DNA from: Chelativorans sp. J32
GTDB taxonomy: Bacteria > Pseudomonadota > Alphaproteobacteria > Rhizobiales > Rhizobiaceae
NCBI RefSeq assembly: GCF_000518985.1
Contig: NZ_JAEQ01000002.1
Coordinates: 372,001 to 436,000 of the forward strand
DNA length: 64,000 nucleotides
Reading direction: 5' to 3'
The notes under the pieces are model-generated. The model ran no database searches, was not told the origin of the DNA, and saw nothing but the letters and a program-made list of their open reading frames with translations. Shown here piece by piece: positions 8,915 to 18,104 of this stretch; within the stretch, counting starts at the first letter, position 1; each line of letters begins with the position of its first letter. Both the position numbers and the translations under genes were made by a program.

Positions 8915-10792
8915 CTATTCCGCCATTCCCTCTTCATATTCAGCCGAAAGCTCCAGCCACTTTTCTTCCTGGCGCGCGATCGACTGCGCCAGGTCCGCTC
9001 GTTCCTTGGCCAGTGTCGTCGCCTTGCCGGGCTCGCGTTCGTAAAGCTTCGGATCCGCCATCTGCGCCTCGATCGCTTCGAGCCGCTTGCGCATGCGTTC
9101 GATCAGGCCCTCCGTAGCCTTGATCTCCTTGGCGAGCGGCTCCAGTGCTGCTCGACGCTTGGCGGCCTCCCTGCGGCGATCCGCCTTCGACGCCTTGTCT
9201 GCCTCGCGCTTCTCGCGTGAACGGCTCGTCCCCCCTGTCATCAGGGCGCGATAATCCTCCATATCGCCGTCGAAAGGCTGCACCGTGCCGTTGTTGACCA
9301 GCCAGAGACGATCGGCGCAAGCCTCGATCAGGTGACGGTCATGGCTGATGAGGATGACCGCACCTTCATAGGTGTTCAGCGCATCGACCAAGGCCTCGCG
9401 GCTATCGATATCGAGATGGTTCGTCGGCTCGTCCAGAATGAAGAGATTTGGCGCATCGAAGGATGCCAAGCCCATCAGGAGGCGCGCCTTCTCGCCACCC
9501 GAAAGCTCTTTGGCGGGCGTATCCATCTTTTCCGTCGAAAGGCCGAACTGGGCGACCCGCGCGCGCACCTTCGATTCCGGTGCTTCCGGCATCAGTCGGC
9601 GCACATGCTGATGCGCATTTTCTTCGGGCCGGAGGTCGTCAAGCTGGTGCTGGGCGAAAATGGAAACCTTAAGCCCCGGCGCGAGCGTCATGCGACCGGC
9701 CTCAAGATCGAGCCTGCCGGCGATCAGCTTGGCAAAAGTGGATTTGCCGTTTCCGTTTGAGCCAAGCAAGGCAATGCGGTCGTCATTGTCGATCCGCAGG
9801 TTCAGGTGCTTCAGCACCGGCTTCCCCGGCTGATACCCCACTGCACCGCCTTCTATGGCCACGATGGGCGAAGCGACGGCTTTGGCAGGGTTGGGAAAGC
9901 GGAAGGGCATCACGCTTTCCTGCATCACCGTCGCGATGGGCTGAAGCCGCGCGATGGCCTTCAGGCGCGACTGTGCCTGGCGGGCCTTGGACGCCTTGTA
10001 GCGAAAGCGCTCGACAAAGGCTTCCATGTGCTTCTTCTGCGCTTCCTGCTTTACCCGCAGTTTCTCTTGCAACTCGGCTTTTTCGGCGTATTGCCGGGCA
10101 AACTGGTCGTAGCCGCCGCGCCAGAAAGTGAGCTTCCTGTTTTCCAGGTGCACGATATTGTTGACCGCCCGGTTCAGGAGGTCACGATCATGGCTGATGA
10201 GCAGCACCGTGTAAGGGTAGCGGGCCAGATAGCTTTCGAGCCAGAGCGTACCTTCGAGGTCCAGATAGTTGGTCGGCTCGTCCAGCAGCAGCAGGTCGGG
10301 TTCTGCGAAGAGAACGGCCGCAAGCGCGACGCGCATGCGCCAGCCGCCCGAAAAGGACGAAGCCGGGCGCTTTTGCGCCTCCTGGTCGAAGCCGAGGCCT
10401 GACAGGATGGCGGCTGCCCGCGCTTCCGCCGAATGGGCGTCGATATCGGCAAGGCGGGTCTGGATCTCCGCAATGCGATGTGGATCCTCGGCGGTCTCCG
10501 CTTCGCGCATCAGCCGGTCCCGTTCGGTATCGGCCTTGAGCACAATTTCGATGAGGGACTCCTCCGTTCCCGGAGCCTCTTGCGCCACCTGGCCGATGCG
10601 CGTGCCCTTGGGAAAGCTGATCGAGCCCGTTTCCGGGGAGAGTTCGCCGGTGATGGCGCGGAAAAGCGTGGTCTTGCCAGCGCCGTTGCGGCCGACGAGA
10701 CCTGCCTTGGTGCCGGCGGGCAGCGTGAGGGAGGCGTGCTCGATGAGGAGCCGTCCGGCGACGCGCAGTGAGAGATCGTTGATCGTAAGCAT
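8915..10792 (-). CDS. ABC-F family ATP-binding protein (YheS-like)
   Basis: Soluble twin-ATPase of the ABC-F class, which acts on ribosomes rather than as a transporter. 625 residues from ATG 10792 (MLTINDLSL). First nucleotide-binding domain: Walker A GRNGAGKTT, signature SSFSGGWRMR, Walker B LLLLDEPTNYLDLE. An interdomain linker rich in Lys/Gln (about 240-300, the P-site tRNA interaction motif) precedes a second domain with GSNGNGKST, LSGGEKARL and LFILDEPTNHLD. The C-terminus is a charged coiled coil. The start codon is inferred: the frame is open upstream into an AAA ATPase-like segment with no stop between (see adjacent entry). The MLTI start fits the family; no strong ribosome site is visible there. 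Confidence 0.92.
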   Translation of the reverse strand: MLTINDLSLRVAGRLLIEHASLTLPAGTKAGLVGRNGAGKTTLFRAITGELSPETGSISFPKGTRIGQVAQEAPGTEESLIEIVLKADTERDRLMREAETAEDPHRIAEIQTRLADIDAHSAEARAAAILSGLGFDQEAQKRPASSFSGGWRMRVALAAVLFAEPDLLLLDEPTNYLDLEGTLWLESYLARYPYTVLLISHDRDLLNRAVNNIVHLENRKLTFWRGGYDQFARQYAEKAELQEKLRVKQEAQKKHMEAFVERFRYKASKARQAQSRLKAIARLQPIATVMQESVMPFRFPNPAKAVASPIVAIEGGAVGYQPGKPVLKHLNLRIDNDDRIALLGSNGNGKSTFAKLIAGRLDLEAGRMTLAPGLKVSIFAQHQLDDLRPEENAHQHVRRLMPEAPESKVRARVAQFGLSTEKMDTPAKELSGGEKARLLMGLASFDAPNLFILDEPTNHLDIDSREALVDALNTYEGAVILISHDRHLIEACADRLWLVNNGTVQPFDGDMEDYRALMTGGTSRSREKREADKASKADRRREAAKRRAALEPLAKEIKATEGLIERMRKRLEAIEAQMADPKLYEREPGKATTLAKERADLAQSIARQEEKWLELSAEYEEGMAE

Positions 10793-11428
10793 GGTTGCGC
10801 GGTTTTGGCGGAGACCGCCGGCGCTTGCAAGACCGGAACGAGATTTCGGAGCCCGAATTTCGGACCGCTCATTCTTGCTGATGCGGCTCAGGATGAACGC
10901 GCGGCGGCCCTCCACGGAAAGTCGCGGGACCGTGACCAGCTTGTAATCGAGTTCCAGATAGGTCGCGCGAATGGCCTCAAATGTCCGCTCGGCTTCCTCA
11001 AGCGACTGTTTTCGTTCGGAGTCCGTCGAGAAGATCTCCGGCCAGGGAGGCATGATGAAGACGCACTCGTTATACCGGAGGCTCTGGGCGGCCGTCAGCA
11101 TGTGCCTCGGTACAGGAAGGCCTGTGAGACGCAGATAACCGATTGTGTCGGGGATGCCGCGGTCGAAGAAGGTGAGCATTGACGGAGCTGCCGCATGGTA
11201 GGAGCGCAGGTCCCAGTTGAGCATCAGCTCGGCAAAGAGCACTGGATCCTGATCGGGCAGGCCGGTGCCGCCGATCATACGCTGTATCCTGATGATGGAG
11301 CGGCCGGCTTCGGGGGCGATTGCCAAACCAATGTTCTCGAGGCTTTCAAGCAAGGTTGTCTTGCCTGCGCCCGGGCCTCCGGTAACGACGAAAAAATTGC
11401 TGCGTTGCTGCAGCCCTGCAGACGACAT
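10793..11428 (-). CDS. AAA-type P-loop ATPase segment, in frame with the ABC-F gene
   Basis: Starts at ATG 11428 and encodes a small P-loop protein: Walker A GGPGAGKTTL (about 17-26), a TFFDRGIPDTIGY stretch (about 86-98) and a helical C-terminal part ending near residue 183 (AFILSRI), typical of the AAA_28/NadR-like kinase-like family of about 180-190 residues. No stop codon follows: the frame runs through about 29 low-complexity residues (184-212) into the ABC-F start at 10792, so the translated product may be an 837-residue fusion. The linker DNA has intergenic character, including two direct copies of ATTTCGGA 14 bp apart (10843 and 10857). Biochemical role unknown. Confidence 0.7.
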
Positions 11429-11511
11429 GAAAAGCTCCCATGGGAAATGGCGCGCGGAGAAGTGTCGCGCGGAAGACGATTGGTCAGGGAAAATGGAAGG
11501 GGAGGAGAAGT

Positions 11512-11834
11512 GGAGGCTTCTGTTGCCAGGTGCCTCCGGACCCCGCTCAGACCTGCGACGGCCTGAGACTTGAATTGAAGCTATCGCGCTGCATTAAGCA
11601 GCGAGACGTGCTTCCGCATAGTTGTCGTTGGCAACTATAAGTTCGGTCCGATAACGGTGGTACCATGCCGAGCGAAAGTCCGATCTTTACACCCTCGTCG
11701 ATCCTATTTCGCCCCCATCAGAAGCCGCCCTTCATCTGGGCCGGCGGTTTCTGGTGGAGGCGCCGGGTACCGCCCCCGGGTCCGAATGGCTTATTCCATC
11801 GGCCGTTTATCGCCATAGTCGGCACGAGGCCGAC
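11512..11834 (-). ncRNA. ssrA: tmRNA, circularly permuted two-piece form
   Basis: Rescues stalled ribosomes and tags the nascent peptide. On the minus strand the acceptor piece comes first: a T-arm (CCGGG-loop GGCGGTA-CCCGG) and 3' end GGCGCCTCCACCA finishing at 11752. After a 35-nt spacer the coding piece begins near 11716 with GGGGGCGAAATAGGATCGACG, whose GGGGGCG pairs with CGCCTCC of the acceptor end. The tag codons occupy 11632-11594 and read ANDNYAEARLAA-stop. A GGAGGC/GCCTCC hairpin (11537-11512) probably closes the 3' side. TATATT at 11846-11841 is a likely -10. Outer ends are approximate. Acceptor-before-coding order is the known alphaproteobacterial permutation. Confidence 0.95.
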
Positions 11835-11996
11835 AGCGACAATATAGGGGCGGAAGTCGTTTGATGAAAGAGGGGACAGTGCAACTGCCATGGCATTTTT
11901 CGTTGACTTGCCGCGGGCTTGCATCGAAGGTCAGCCGCGGGAAGCGTCCGGGGGTTGGGCGCTGACAGGGACGGCAGAGGAGAGGAAGGATTAAGC

Positions 11997-12308
11997 ATGT
12001 CCAATTATCTGGCAGACGTACAGAAATATGATGCCACGGCCGATGCGGCGGCGGTGGACAAGATCGTGAAGCATCTCGGCATCGCCTTGCGCAGCCGCGA
12101 CGCCTCGCTGGTTTCCTGTTCCGATCCGGAAGAGCTGGCCCGTGTGCGGGAAAAATGGTGCATCAAGAAGCTCGGCGAGACGGATGAGGCGCGCTGCGAT
12201 TCGGTGATCGAGAAGGTCTGCGAGACCATGTCCGCCGACAACACCAAGAGCCGTGTTACCTTCTATTACCTGGTTGCGAAGCAACTCGGCAAAATCGCCG
12301 AGCTTTGA
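11997..12308 (+). CDS. DUF2853 family protein
   Basis: 103 residues, MSNYLADVQKYD start, small acidic/helical cytosolic protein with no signal or membrane segment. The conserved block KHLGIALRSRDASLVSCSD and the region VTFYYLVAKQL match the DUF2853 family, which has no established function. ATG 11997 is preceded by a purine-rich site (GAGGAGAGGAAGGATTAAGC); a longer frame from 11919 is unlikely. Monocistronic: tmRNA lies divergently upstream and a GC-rich hairpin follows. Confidence 0.85.
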   Translation: MSNYLADVQKYDATADAAAVDKIVKHLGIALRSRDASLVSCSDPEELARVREKWCIKKLGETDEARCDSVIEKVCETMSADNTKSRVTFYYLVAKQLGKIAEL

Positions 12309-12321
12309 GGTGATGCGCCTG

Positions 12322-12347
12322 CCGGCGGGCATTCTTCTGCCTGCCGG
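12322..12347 (+). terminator. Hairpin after DUF2853 gene
   Basis: Ten-base stem CCGGCGGGCA (12322-12331) with TGCCTGCCGG (12338-12347), one G-U wobble, loop TTCTTC, followed by TTCGGC. It lies 13 bp past the stop. The T-run is weak, so termination is plausible but not certain. Confidence 0.5.
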
Positions 12348-12395
12348 TTCGGCTTATGCTAGACCGCTGATGAGGTCTGATTCGGTTTTTTCCCA

Positions 12396-13190
12396 ATGCG
12401 CCAATATCTCGATCTGCTAGCCCATGTTCTTGAGAACGGCGTCGACCGTGAAGACCGGACCGGTACCGGCACGCGGGGCGTGTTTGGCTATCAGATGCGC
12501 TTCGACCTTTCCGACGGTTTCCCGGTACTGACCACCAAGAAGTTGCATCTCAAATCCATCATCCATGAGCTGCTGTGGTTCCTGAAGGGGGATACCAATA
12601 TCCGCTACCTTCGGGAGAACGGCGTCACGATCTGGGATGAGTGGGCGGACGAGAATGGCGACCTCGGCCCGGTCTATGGCGCGCAGTGGCGTTCCTGGCC
12701 GGCGCCGGATGGACGGCATATCGATCAGATCGCGAATCTTCTCAGAAGCTTGAAGCAAAATCCTTATTCAAGACGTCACATTGTAACGGCCTGGAACCCT
12801 GCGGAGGTGGACCAGATGGCGTTGCCGCCGTGCCACTGCCTGTTTCAGTTCCATGTGGCGGAGGGGCGGCTCTCTTGCCAGCTTTATCAGCGGTCGGCCG
12901 ACATCTTCCTCGGCGTTCCCTTCAACATCGCCTCCTACGCGCTGCTTACCATGATGATTGCCCAGGTGACGGGGCTGCAAGCGGGCGAGTTCGTGCATAC
13001 GCTGGGTGACGCGCATCTGTACCGGAATCATTTCGACCAGGCAAAGGAACAGCTGACCCGCAGCCCCAAGCCGCTGCCCAGAATGTGGATCAATCCGGAA
13101 GTGGATGACCTCTTCGCCTTCCGCTATGAGGATTTCCAGCTGGAAGGCTATGTGGCGGACCCGACGATCCGCGCACCGATCGCGGTTTAA
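12396..13190 (+). CDS. thyA: Thymidylate synthase
   Basis: Methylates dUMP to dTMP using methylene-tetrahydrofolate, producing dihydrofolate. 264 residues, the compact E. coli-like length. The active-site cysteine is C146 in [10 protein letters not shown], with the dUMP-phosphate arginines in YSRRHI (124-129) and the conserved RTGTGT near the N-terminus. folA starts 26 bp downstream; pairing supplies the reductase that recycles the dihydrofolate produced here. Confidence 0.98.
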   Translation: MRQYLDLLAHVLENGVDREDRTGTGTRGVFGYQMRFDLSDGFPVLTTKKLHLKSIIHELLWFLKGDTNIRYLRENGVTIWDEWADENGDLGPVYGAQWRSWPAPDGRHIDQIANLLRSLKQNPYSRRHIVTAWNPAEVDQMALPPCHCLFQFHVAEGRLSCQLYQRSADIFLGVPFNIASYALLTMMIAQVTGLQAGEFVHTLGDAHLYRNHFDQAKEQLTRSPKPLPRMWINPEVDDLFAFRYEDFQLEGYVADPTIRAPIAV

Positions 13191-13216
13191 GTCCGCAAGT
13201 TTTCATAGGAGCTTGA

Positions 13217-13720
13217 ATGAAGCTTGCCTTCGTGGTGGCCATTGCAAGGAATGGCGTGATCGGCCGCGATGGCGGCCTGCCCTGGCGGCTTTCCACAGAC
13301 CTTAAGCGCTTCAAGGCTGTGACCATGGGCAAACCCGTGATTATGGGCCGCAAGACCTGGGAAAGCATCGGCAAGCCGCTGCCAGGCCGTCTCAATATCG
13401 TGGTAAGCCGCAATCCCGCTTTCGCCGCGGAAGGAGCATTGACGGCCCGCTCCTTTGACGAAGCTCTTGAAAAGGCGAGGGCGGAAAGCGAGGCCGAGGA
13501 AATCTGCGTGATCGGCGGCGGTGAAATCTATCGCCAGGCGCTTTCGCGAGCGGATCTGCTCTATGTCACGCATGTCGATGCGGAGATCGAGGGCGACGCC
13601 TTTTTTCCGAAGATCGATCCGAAAGTCTGGCATCCGGTGCACAGTGAAGCCGTGCCTGCCGGCGAAAAGGATATTTACCCCACGCGCTACGTGATTTACG
13701 AGCGGCGAGAGGCGGTCTGA
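13217..13720 (+). CDS. folA: Dihydrofolate reductase
   Basis: Reduces dihydrofolate to tetrahydrofolate with NADPH. 167 residues. Visible family marks are NGVIGRDGGLPWRL near the N-terminus (substrate loop), VIMGRKTWESIG (NADPH site), and ICVIGGGEIYRQAL. ATG 13217 lies after AGGAG (13206-13210). Operon with thyA. Nothing unusual. Confidence 0.97.
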   Translation: MKLAFVVAIARNGVIGRDGGLPWRLSTDLKRFKAVTMGKPVIMGRKTWESIGKPLPGRLNIVVSRNPAFAAEGALTARSFDEALEKARAESEAEEICVIGGGEIYRQALSRADLLYVTHVDAEIEGDAFFPKIDPKVWHPVHSEAVPAGEKDIYPTRYVIYERREAV

Positions 13721-13775
13721 ACGGTTTTTTAGGAGGCGCAGGGCAGGTGCGACGGCAGAACGCTAAGCGCCTGCG

Positions 13776-13804
13776 TTGAAAGGATGCTTTCCGACACCTA
13801 TAAC
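13776..13804 (+). promoter_or_regulatory. Sigma-70-type promoter for hflKC
   Basis: TTGAAA (13776-13781), exactly 17 bp, then TATAAC (13799-13804). It sits 56 bp upstream of the hflK ATG in the 139-bp gap after folA, which suggests the membrane-protease cluster has its own promoter rather than reading through from thyA-folA. Predicted start near 13811. Confidence 0.6.
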
Positions 13805-13859
13805 AGGCCGAACGGCAATGTCGCGGCTTCAGGGCCGAGGCGCAGGAAAAGGAACAATA

Positions 13860-14984
13860 ATGCCCTGGAACAATCAAGGTGGCGGTGGCCCTTGGGGCGG
13901 AGGAAACGGGGGGGGACCTTGGGACCAGGGTCCACGTGGACCGACCGGACCGCAATCCTCGCCCCCCGATCTGGAAGAGATCATCCGGCGCGGTCAGGAT
14001 CGGTTGCGTAGCGCGCTTCCAGGCGGCGGCGGAAGCCCGGCCATGGTCTTGCTCATCGTGCTGGTGCTCGTAGGCCTATGGCTCTTCAAGTCCATTTATA
14101 CCGTTCAGCCTGACGAAATTGCCGTGGAGCTGCGTTTCGGGAAGCCGAAGGAAGAACTTTCGGAGCCGGGACTGCACTTCCATTGGTGGCCGATCGAAAC
14201 GGTCGACACAGTCTCCATAGCCGAGCGGCTTGTCGATATCGGCGAAATCCGAAGTGGTGCTTCATCCGGCCTGATGCTTTCTGGCGATCAGAACATCGTC
14301 GATGTGAAGTTTTCTGTCGCCTATCAGGTGGCCGATCCCTCGGCTTATCTCTTTAATGTCGATGATCCGGATGGAATGGTGCGCCAGGTGGCCGAGAGTG
14401 CGATGCGCGAGGTTGTAGGCCGCCGCCCTGCCCAGGACATTTTCCGCGACGATCGTCAGGGCATTGCGCTGGATGTGCAGAGCATCATCCAGCAGACGCT
14501 CGATGATTATGGCGCAGGAATCCGAATCAACGCGCTTTCCATCGAAGACGCCGCACCTCCACGCGAGGTCGCCGATGCGTTCGATGAAGTGCAGCGGGCA
14601 GAGCAGGACGAGGACCGGTTCGTCGAGGAATCAAATCAGTACGCGAACCAGCAGCTTGGCCAGTCAAGGGGCGAAGCGGCGCAGATCCGCGAGGAAGCTG
14701 CCGCTTACAAGAATCGCGTGGTTTTGGAGGCGGAAGGTGAGGCGCAACGCTTCCTCTCCGTCTATGCGGAATATGCCAAGGCGCCCGACGTGACCCGGAA
14801 GCGCCTCTATCTGGAGACGATGGAGAACGTGCTCCGCGGCTCCAACAAGGTACTCGTAGAGCCGGGAACAGGACAGAACGTGTTGCCGTATTTACCCTTG
14901 CCTGAACTCAGGCGAACAACGCCGCCGGCCACGGCGCAAAATACGAACCAGGTTGGCGTTCAGGCGCAAGGGGGGAACAACTGA
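13860..14984 (+). CDS. hflK: FtsH protease modulator HflK
   Basis: Forms with HflC a membrane-anchored SPFH/prohibitin cage around the FtsH protease and restricts its access to membrane substrates. 374 residues: a Gly/Pro/Trp-rich cytoplasmic N-terminus (PWNNQGGGGPWGG), a transmembrane helix at about 60-80, an SPFH/band-7 domain (about 85-270), then a Glu/Ala-rich coiled coil. ATG 13860 follows AGGAACAATA; an earlier frame from 13776 overlaps the promoter. Stop overlaps the hflC start by one base (TGATG). Confidence 0.96.
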   Translation: MPWNNQGGGGPWGGGNGGGPWDQGPRGPTGPQSSPPDLEEIIRRGQDRLRSALPGGGGSPAMVLLIVLVLVGLWLFKSIYTVQPDEIAVELRFGKPKEELSEPGLHFHWWPIETVDTVSIAERLVDIGEIRSGASSGLMLSGDQNIVDVKFSVAYQVADPSAYLFNVDDPDGMVRQVAESAMREVVGRRPAQDIFRDDRQGIALDVQSIIQQTLDDYGAGIRINALSIEDAAPPREVADAFDEVQRAEQDEDRFVEESNQYANQQLGQSRGEAAQIREEAAAYKNRVVLEAEGEAQRFLSVYAEYAKAPDVTRKRLYLETMENVLRGSNKVLVEPGTGQNVLPYLPLPELRRTTPPATAQNTNQVGVQAQGGNN

Positions 14985-15970
14985 TGCAGAATCGTCTTCC
15001 CTTCATCGTTGTCCTTGCCGCCATCGTCTTGTTCCTGCTCTATTCGTCCGTGTTTGTGGTGAATGAGCGCCAACAGGCGATCGTGCTTCGCTTCGGCGAA
15101 ATCGTGCGGGTCGAGCGCCAGCCGGGGCTCTATTTCAAGCTGCCCTTCGCCTTTGCCGGCGCCGATAACGTGCAGATCATCGAAGATCGGATCCTGCGGT
15201 TCGATCTGGATGACATCCGCGTGCAGGTATCCGGCGGCAAGTTTTACGAAGTGGACGCCTTCGTCGCCTATTCGATCAATGATCCCATGCGTTTCCGGCA
15301 GGCGGTCTCCGGCAGCATTCAGCTTGCCGAGCAGCGGTTGCGTACGCGTCTCGATGCGGCGCTGCGCCGCGTCTACGGTCTTCGCGGCTTTGAAGCTGCA
15401 CTTTCCGAGGAGCGCGGCTCGATGATGCGGGAGGTAGCCGAGCAACTGCGCCCGGATGCGGCATCGCTTGGCATCGAGATCAGGGATGTCCGTATCCGCC
15501 GCACCGATCTGACGGCGGAGGTATCGCAGCAAACCTACGACCGCATGAAGGCGGAACGCCTGGCGGAAGCAGAGCGTCTGCGTGCCCGTGGGCGCGAGGC
15601 GGCCGCCCGCATCCGCGCCCGTGCCGACCGTGAGGTGGTTGAGATCCTTGCGGCTGCACAGCGCGAAGCGGAGATCCTGCGAGGTGAGGGCGAGGCCGAG
15701 CGCAACGCCATTTTTGCCGAAGCGTTCCAGCAAGACCCGGCGTTCTTCGAGTTCTACCGCTCCATGGCGGCCTATCGGGAAGCGCTTTCTCCCTCTGGCA
15801 CGACCATGCTCCTTTCGCCGGAATCGGAGTTCTTCCGCTTCTTCAGCTCTCCCGACGGGAGAGCCGGTGGCGGGACCAACGGCGACTCTGGGGGGCCCCT
15901 GACCGGTTCGGTACCGCCTGCACAAGGCGAGGCGGCACCGCGCCAAAGCGCGCCTGTCCCTCCTCAATAG
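14984..15970 (+). CDS. hflC: FtsH protease modulator HflC
   Basis: Second SPFH subunit of the HflKC complex. 328 residues with an N-terminal membrane anchor (LPFIVVLAAIVLFLLYSSVFVV, about 4-25), an SPFH domain to about residue 190, and a Glu/Arg/Ala-rich helix (about 190-250). The C-terminal 50 residues are Gly/Pro-rich and probably disordered. Translation is coupled to hflK by the one-base overlap at 14984. Confidence 0.96.
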   Translation: MQNRLPFIVVLAAIVLFLLYSSVFVVNERQQAIVLRFGEIVRVERQPGLYFKLPFAFAGADNVQIIEDRILRFDLDDIRVQVSGGKFYEVDAFVAYSINDPMRFRQAVSGSIQLAEQRLRTRLDAALRRVYGLRGFEAALSEERGSMMREVAEQLRPDAASLGIEIRDVRIRRTDLTAEVSQQTYDRMKAERLAEAERLRARGREAAARIRARADREVVEILAAAQREAEILRGEGEAERNAIFAEAFQQDPAFFEFYRSMAAYREALSPSGTTMLLSPESEFFRFFSSPDGRAGGGTNGDSGGPLTGSVPPAQGEAAPRQSAPVPPQ

Positions 15971-16017
15971 GCAGAGCCTCCGCTTGAGGAAGGGGCACAT
16001 TTTCAAGGAGTGGCGCG

Positions 16018-16203
16018 GTGAGTGATTTTCTTGCCGCGCTGGGGCTTGTCCTTGTCTTCGAGGGGCTTCTCTATGGGGCACTTCCGCGGCTTGCCAAGCG
16101 CATGGCCGCGGATGTGGTCCATATGCCGGAAGGGATGATGCGCGCAGTGGGGCTGGCCGTCATGGCGGCCGGCGTCTTCGTCGTCTGGCTGGTACGCGGC
16201 TGA
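16018..16203 (+). CDS. DUF2065 small membrane protein
   Basis: 61 residues from a GTG at 16018, preceded by AAGGAG (16004-16009). Two hydrophobic helices (about 4-22 and 42-60) flank a short basic loop, with the family motif FLAALGLVLVFEGLLYG. DUF2065 proteins commonly sit next to hflC in proteobacteria; function is not established. Its place between hflC and a periplasmic protease suggests a membrane quality-control role, an inference from context only. Confidence 0.85.
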   Translation: MSDFLAALGLVLVFEGLLYGALPRLAKRMAADVVHMPEGMMRAVGLAVMAAGVFVVWLVRG

Positions 16204-16305
16204 CTTCTGCGCTGGCGCGAAGCGCTCTCGAAGCTATATAACTGGTCGCAAGCGTGCCGCATTCGCGCTCGAATATGCCTGCGTCTGGCCATCGGAGACT
16301 TGCCC

Positions 16306-17985
16306 ATGCCTCGTGAACTGCCTCGCGCCGCCTGCCGAATCCTAATGGCCGCGTTGCCGGCCGCCATGGTGGCAATGCCTGCGGCCGGATGGGCGCAGCC
16401 TGATAGTGCGGGTGCGCAACTGGCGCAGCAGCAACAAGCCCCGGTTCAGCAGCAGCCAGGAGCGAGGCCTGATCAACCACCTTCCCAGCCTGGGGGCGAG
16501 ACAAATCAGGCGCCGGCCCCCGGAGCGGAAACGGAACTTCTACCGGCACCGGATACCGGAACGCAGGGAATGCGTGCGCCGCAGACCGGAATCCGGCCCC
16601 AGCACGGGCCTGATTCCGTCGCGGATCTCGCCGAAAACCTGCTGAAGGCGGTCGTCAACATCTCCACTTCTCAGAATGGCGGTTCGAGGGGCGAGCGGGT
16701 GCCGATGCCGCGTCTTCCCGAAGGCTCTCCTTTCGAGGAATATTTCGGTGATTTCTTCGGAAACGAAGAACGCCAGCCGCGCGCTCCCGGACCCGGCTCC
16801 TCCCTGGGTTCCGGTTTCGTAATCGACGGCAAGGAAGGCATTATCGTCACCAACAATCACGTGATCGTGGATGCCGACGAGATCACCGTAAACTTTTCGG
16901 ACGGCTCGGCGCGCAAGGCCGAACTCGTAGGTGTCGATACGAAAACCGACCTTGCCGTCTTGAAGGTGGATCCCGAAGGCGAGACGCTAACAGAGGTTCA
17001 TTTCGGCGATTCCGACGGGATGAGGATCGGCGATTGGGTGATGGCGATCGGAAACCCGTTCGGCTTCGGCGGCTCCGTTACAGTCGGTATCGTCTCGGCG
17101 CGCAACCGACAGATCGGTTCGGGGCCCTATGACGATTATATTCAGACCGATGCCGCGATAAATCGCGGCAATTCCGGCGGTCCGCTGTTCAACATGGCGG
17201 GGGAGGTGATCGGAATCAATACTGCCATCATCTCTCCGTCAGGCGGGTCCATCGGTATTGGCTTTGCCATTCCCTCCAATCTCGCGCTCAATGTCGTCGG
17301 CCAGCTTCGCGAATATGGCGAGACGCGCCGCGGGTGGCTTGGCGTTCGCATCCAGCCCGTCACCGAGGAAATCGCCGAAAGCCTCGGTTTGGAAAAGGCT
17401 GCTGGCGTTCTGGTGAGCGGAATTGAGAAGGACGGGCCTGCCGACAATGGCCAGCTTCAGGCGGGCGATATCATTGTCGGGCTCGATGACAGCACCATCA
17501 CCGACGATCGGCAGTTGCGGCGACTGGTGGCAGAAGCCGGCGTGGGGAAGGCGGTGCGGCTCGAGATTCTGCGCAAGGGGAAGCGGGAAACAGTGACCGT
17601 GACGCTCGGGCGCCTAGAGGAAGAGGAGAACAAATCCGCGTCGAAGACCCAAGAAAAAGACACCGAGCAACAGACGCCGCTGGCAACCGCCACTTTGCTC
17701 GGCATGACCATTAGAGAACTGGATGAGGAGGGGCGCGGTCAGTTCAACCTGCCGGATGATCTGGCAGGTGTCCTCGTCACTGAGGTGGAGCCCAATTCAC
17801 CTGCGGCCGAACAAGGCGTCCAGCCTGGCGACGTGATCGTGGAAATTGCGCTTCAGTCCGTTTCCTCGGCTCAGGACGTGCTCGACCAGGTTGAAGAACT
17901 CAAACAGCAGGGGCGCAAGAACGCGCTTCTGATGCTGTCTTCGAAATCCGGCGAACTTCGGTTCGTCACGCTGCGAATGAGCTGA
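16306..17985 (+). CDS. Do/DegP-family periplasmic serine endoprotease
   Basis: Degrades or refolds damaged envelope proteins. About 559 residues: signal peptide (cleavage probably after AGWA), then an unusually long Gln/Pro-rich linker (about 32-95), a trypsin-like domain with H185 (NNHVI), D215 (DLAVLK) and S290 (GNSGGP), and two PDZ domains (about 340-430 and 465-555). The long linker explains why it exceeds the usual ~480-500. A TTG two codons earlier is possible. Position after hflKC-DUF2065 is typical of Rhizobiales. Could be called degP, degQ or mucD; orthology is not resolved by reading. Confidence 0.94.
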   Translation: MPRELPRAACRILMAALPAAMVAMPAAGWAQPDSAGAQLAQQQQAPVQQQPGARPDQPPSQPGGETNQAPAPGAETELLPAPDTGTQGMRAPQTGIRPQHGPDSVADLAENLLKAVVNISTSQNGGSRGERVPMPRLPEGSPFEEYFGDFFGNEERQPRAPGPGSSLGSGFVIDGKEGIIVTNNHVIVDADEITVNFSDGSARKAELVGVDTKTDLAVLKVDPEGETLTEVHFGDSDGMRIGDWVMAIGNPFGFGGSVTVGIVSARNRQIGSGPYDDYIQTDAAINRGNSGGPLFNMAGEVIGINTAIISPSGGSIGIGFAIPSNLALNVVGQLREYGETRRGWLGVRIQPVTEEIAESLGLEKAAGVLVSGIEKDGPADNGQLQAGDIIVGLDDSTITDDRQLRRLVAEAGVGKAVRLEILRKGKRETVTVTLGRLEEEENKSASKTQEKDTEQQTPLATATLLGMTIRELDEEGRGQFNLPDDLAGVLVTEVEPNSPAAEQGVQPGDVIVEIALQSVSSAQDVLDQVEELKQQGRKNALLMLSSKSGELRFVTLRMS

Positions 17986-18104
17986 AGGGCAGGGCCGTAG
18001 GGAAAAACGGTAGGGCAGTAGGTCGGTCCAGCGAAGGAGCACCGGCGCCCCGTGGTTTGTCGTTCTACATCACCGACAATACAAAAGCTGATCTGCGCTA
18101 CTGT

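Noticed and set aside
11665-11924. Small ORFs on both strands across the tmRNA gene
   Set aside because: They overlap a clearly folded permuted tmRNA, with tag and acceptor sequence explaining the region.
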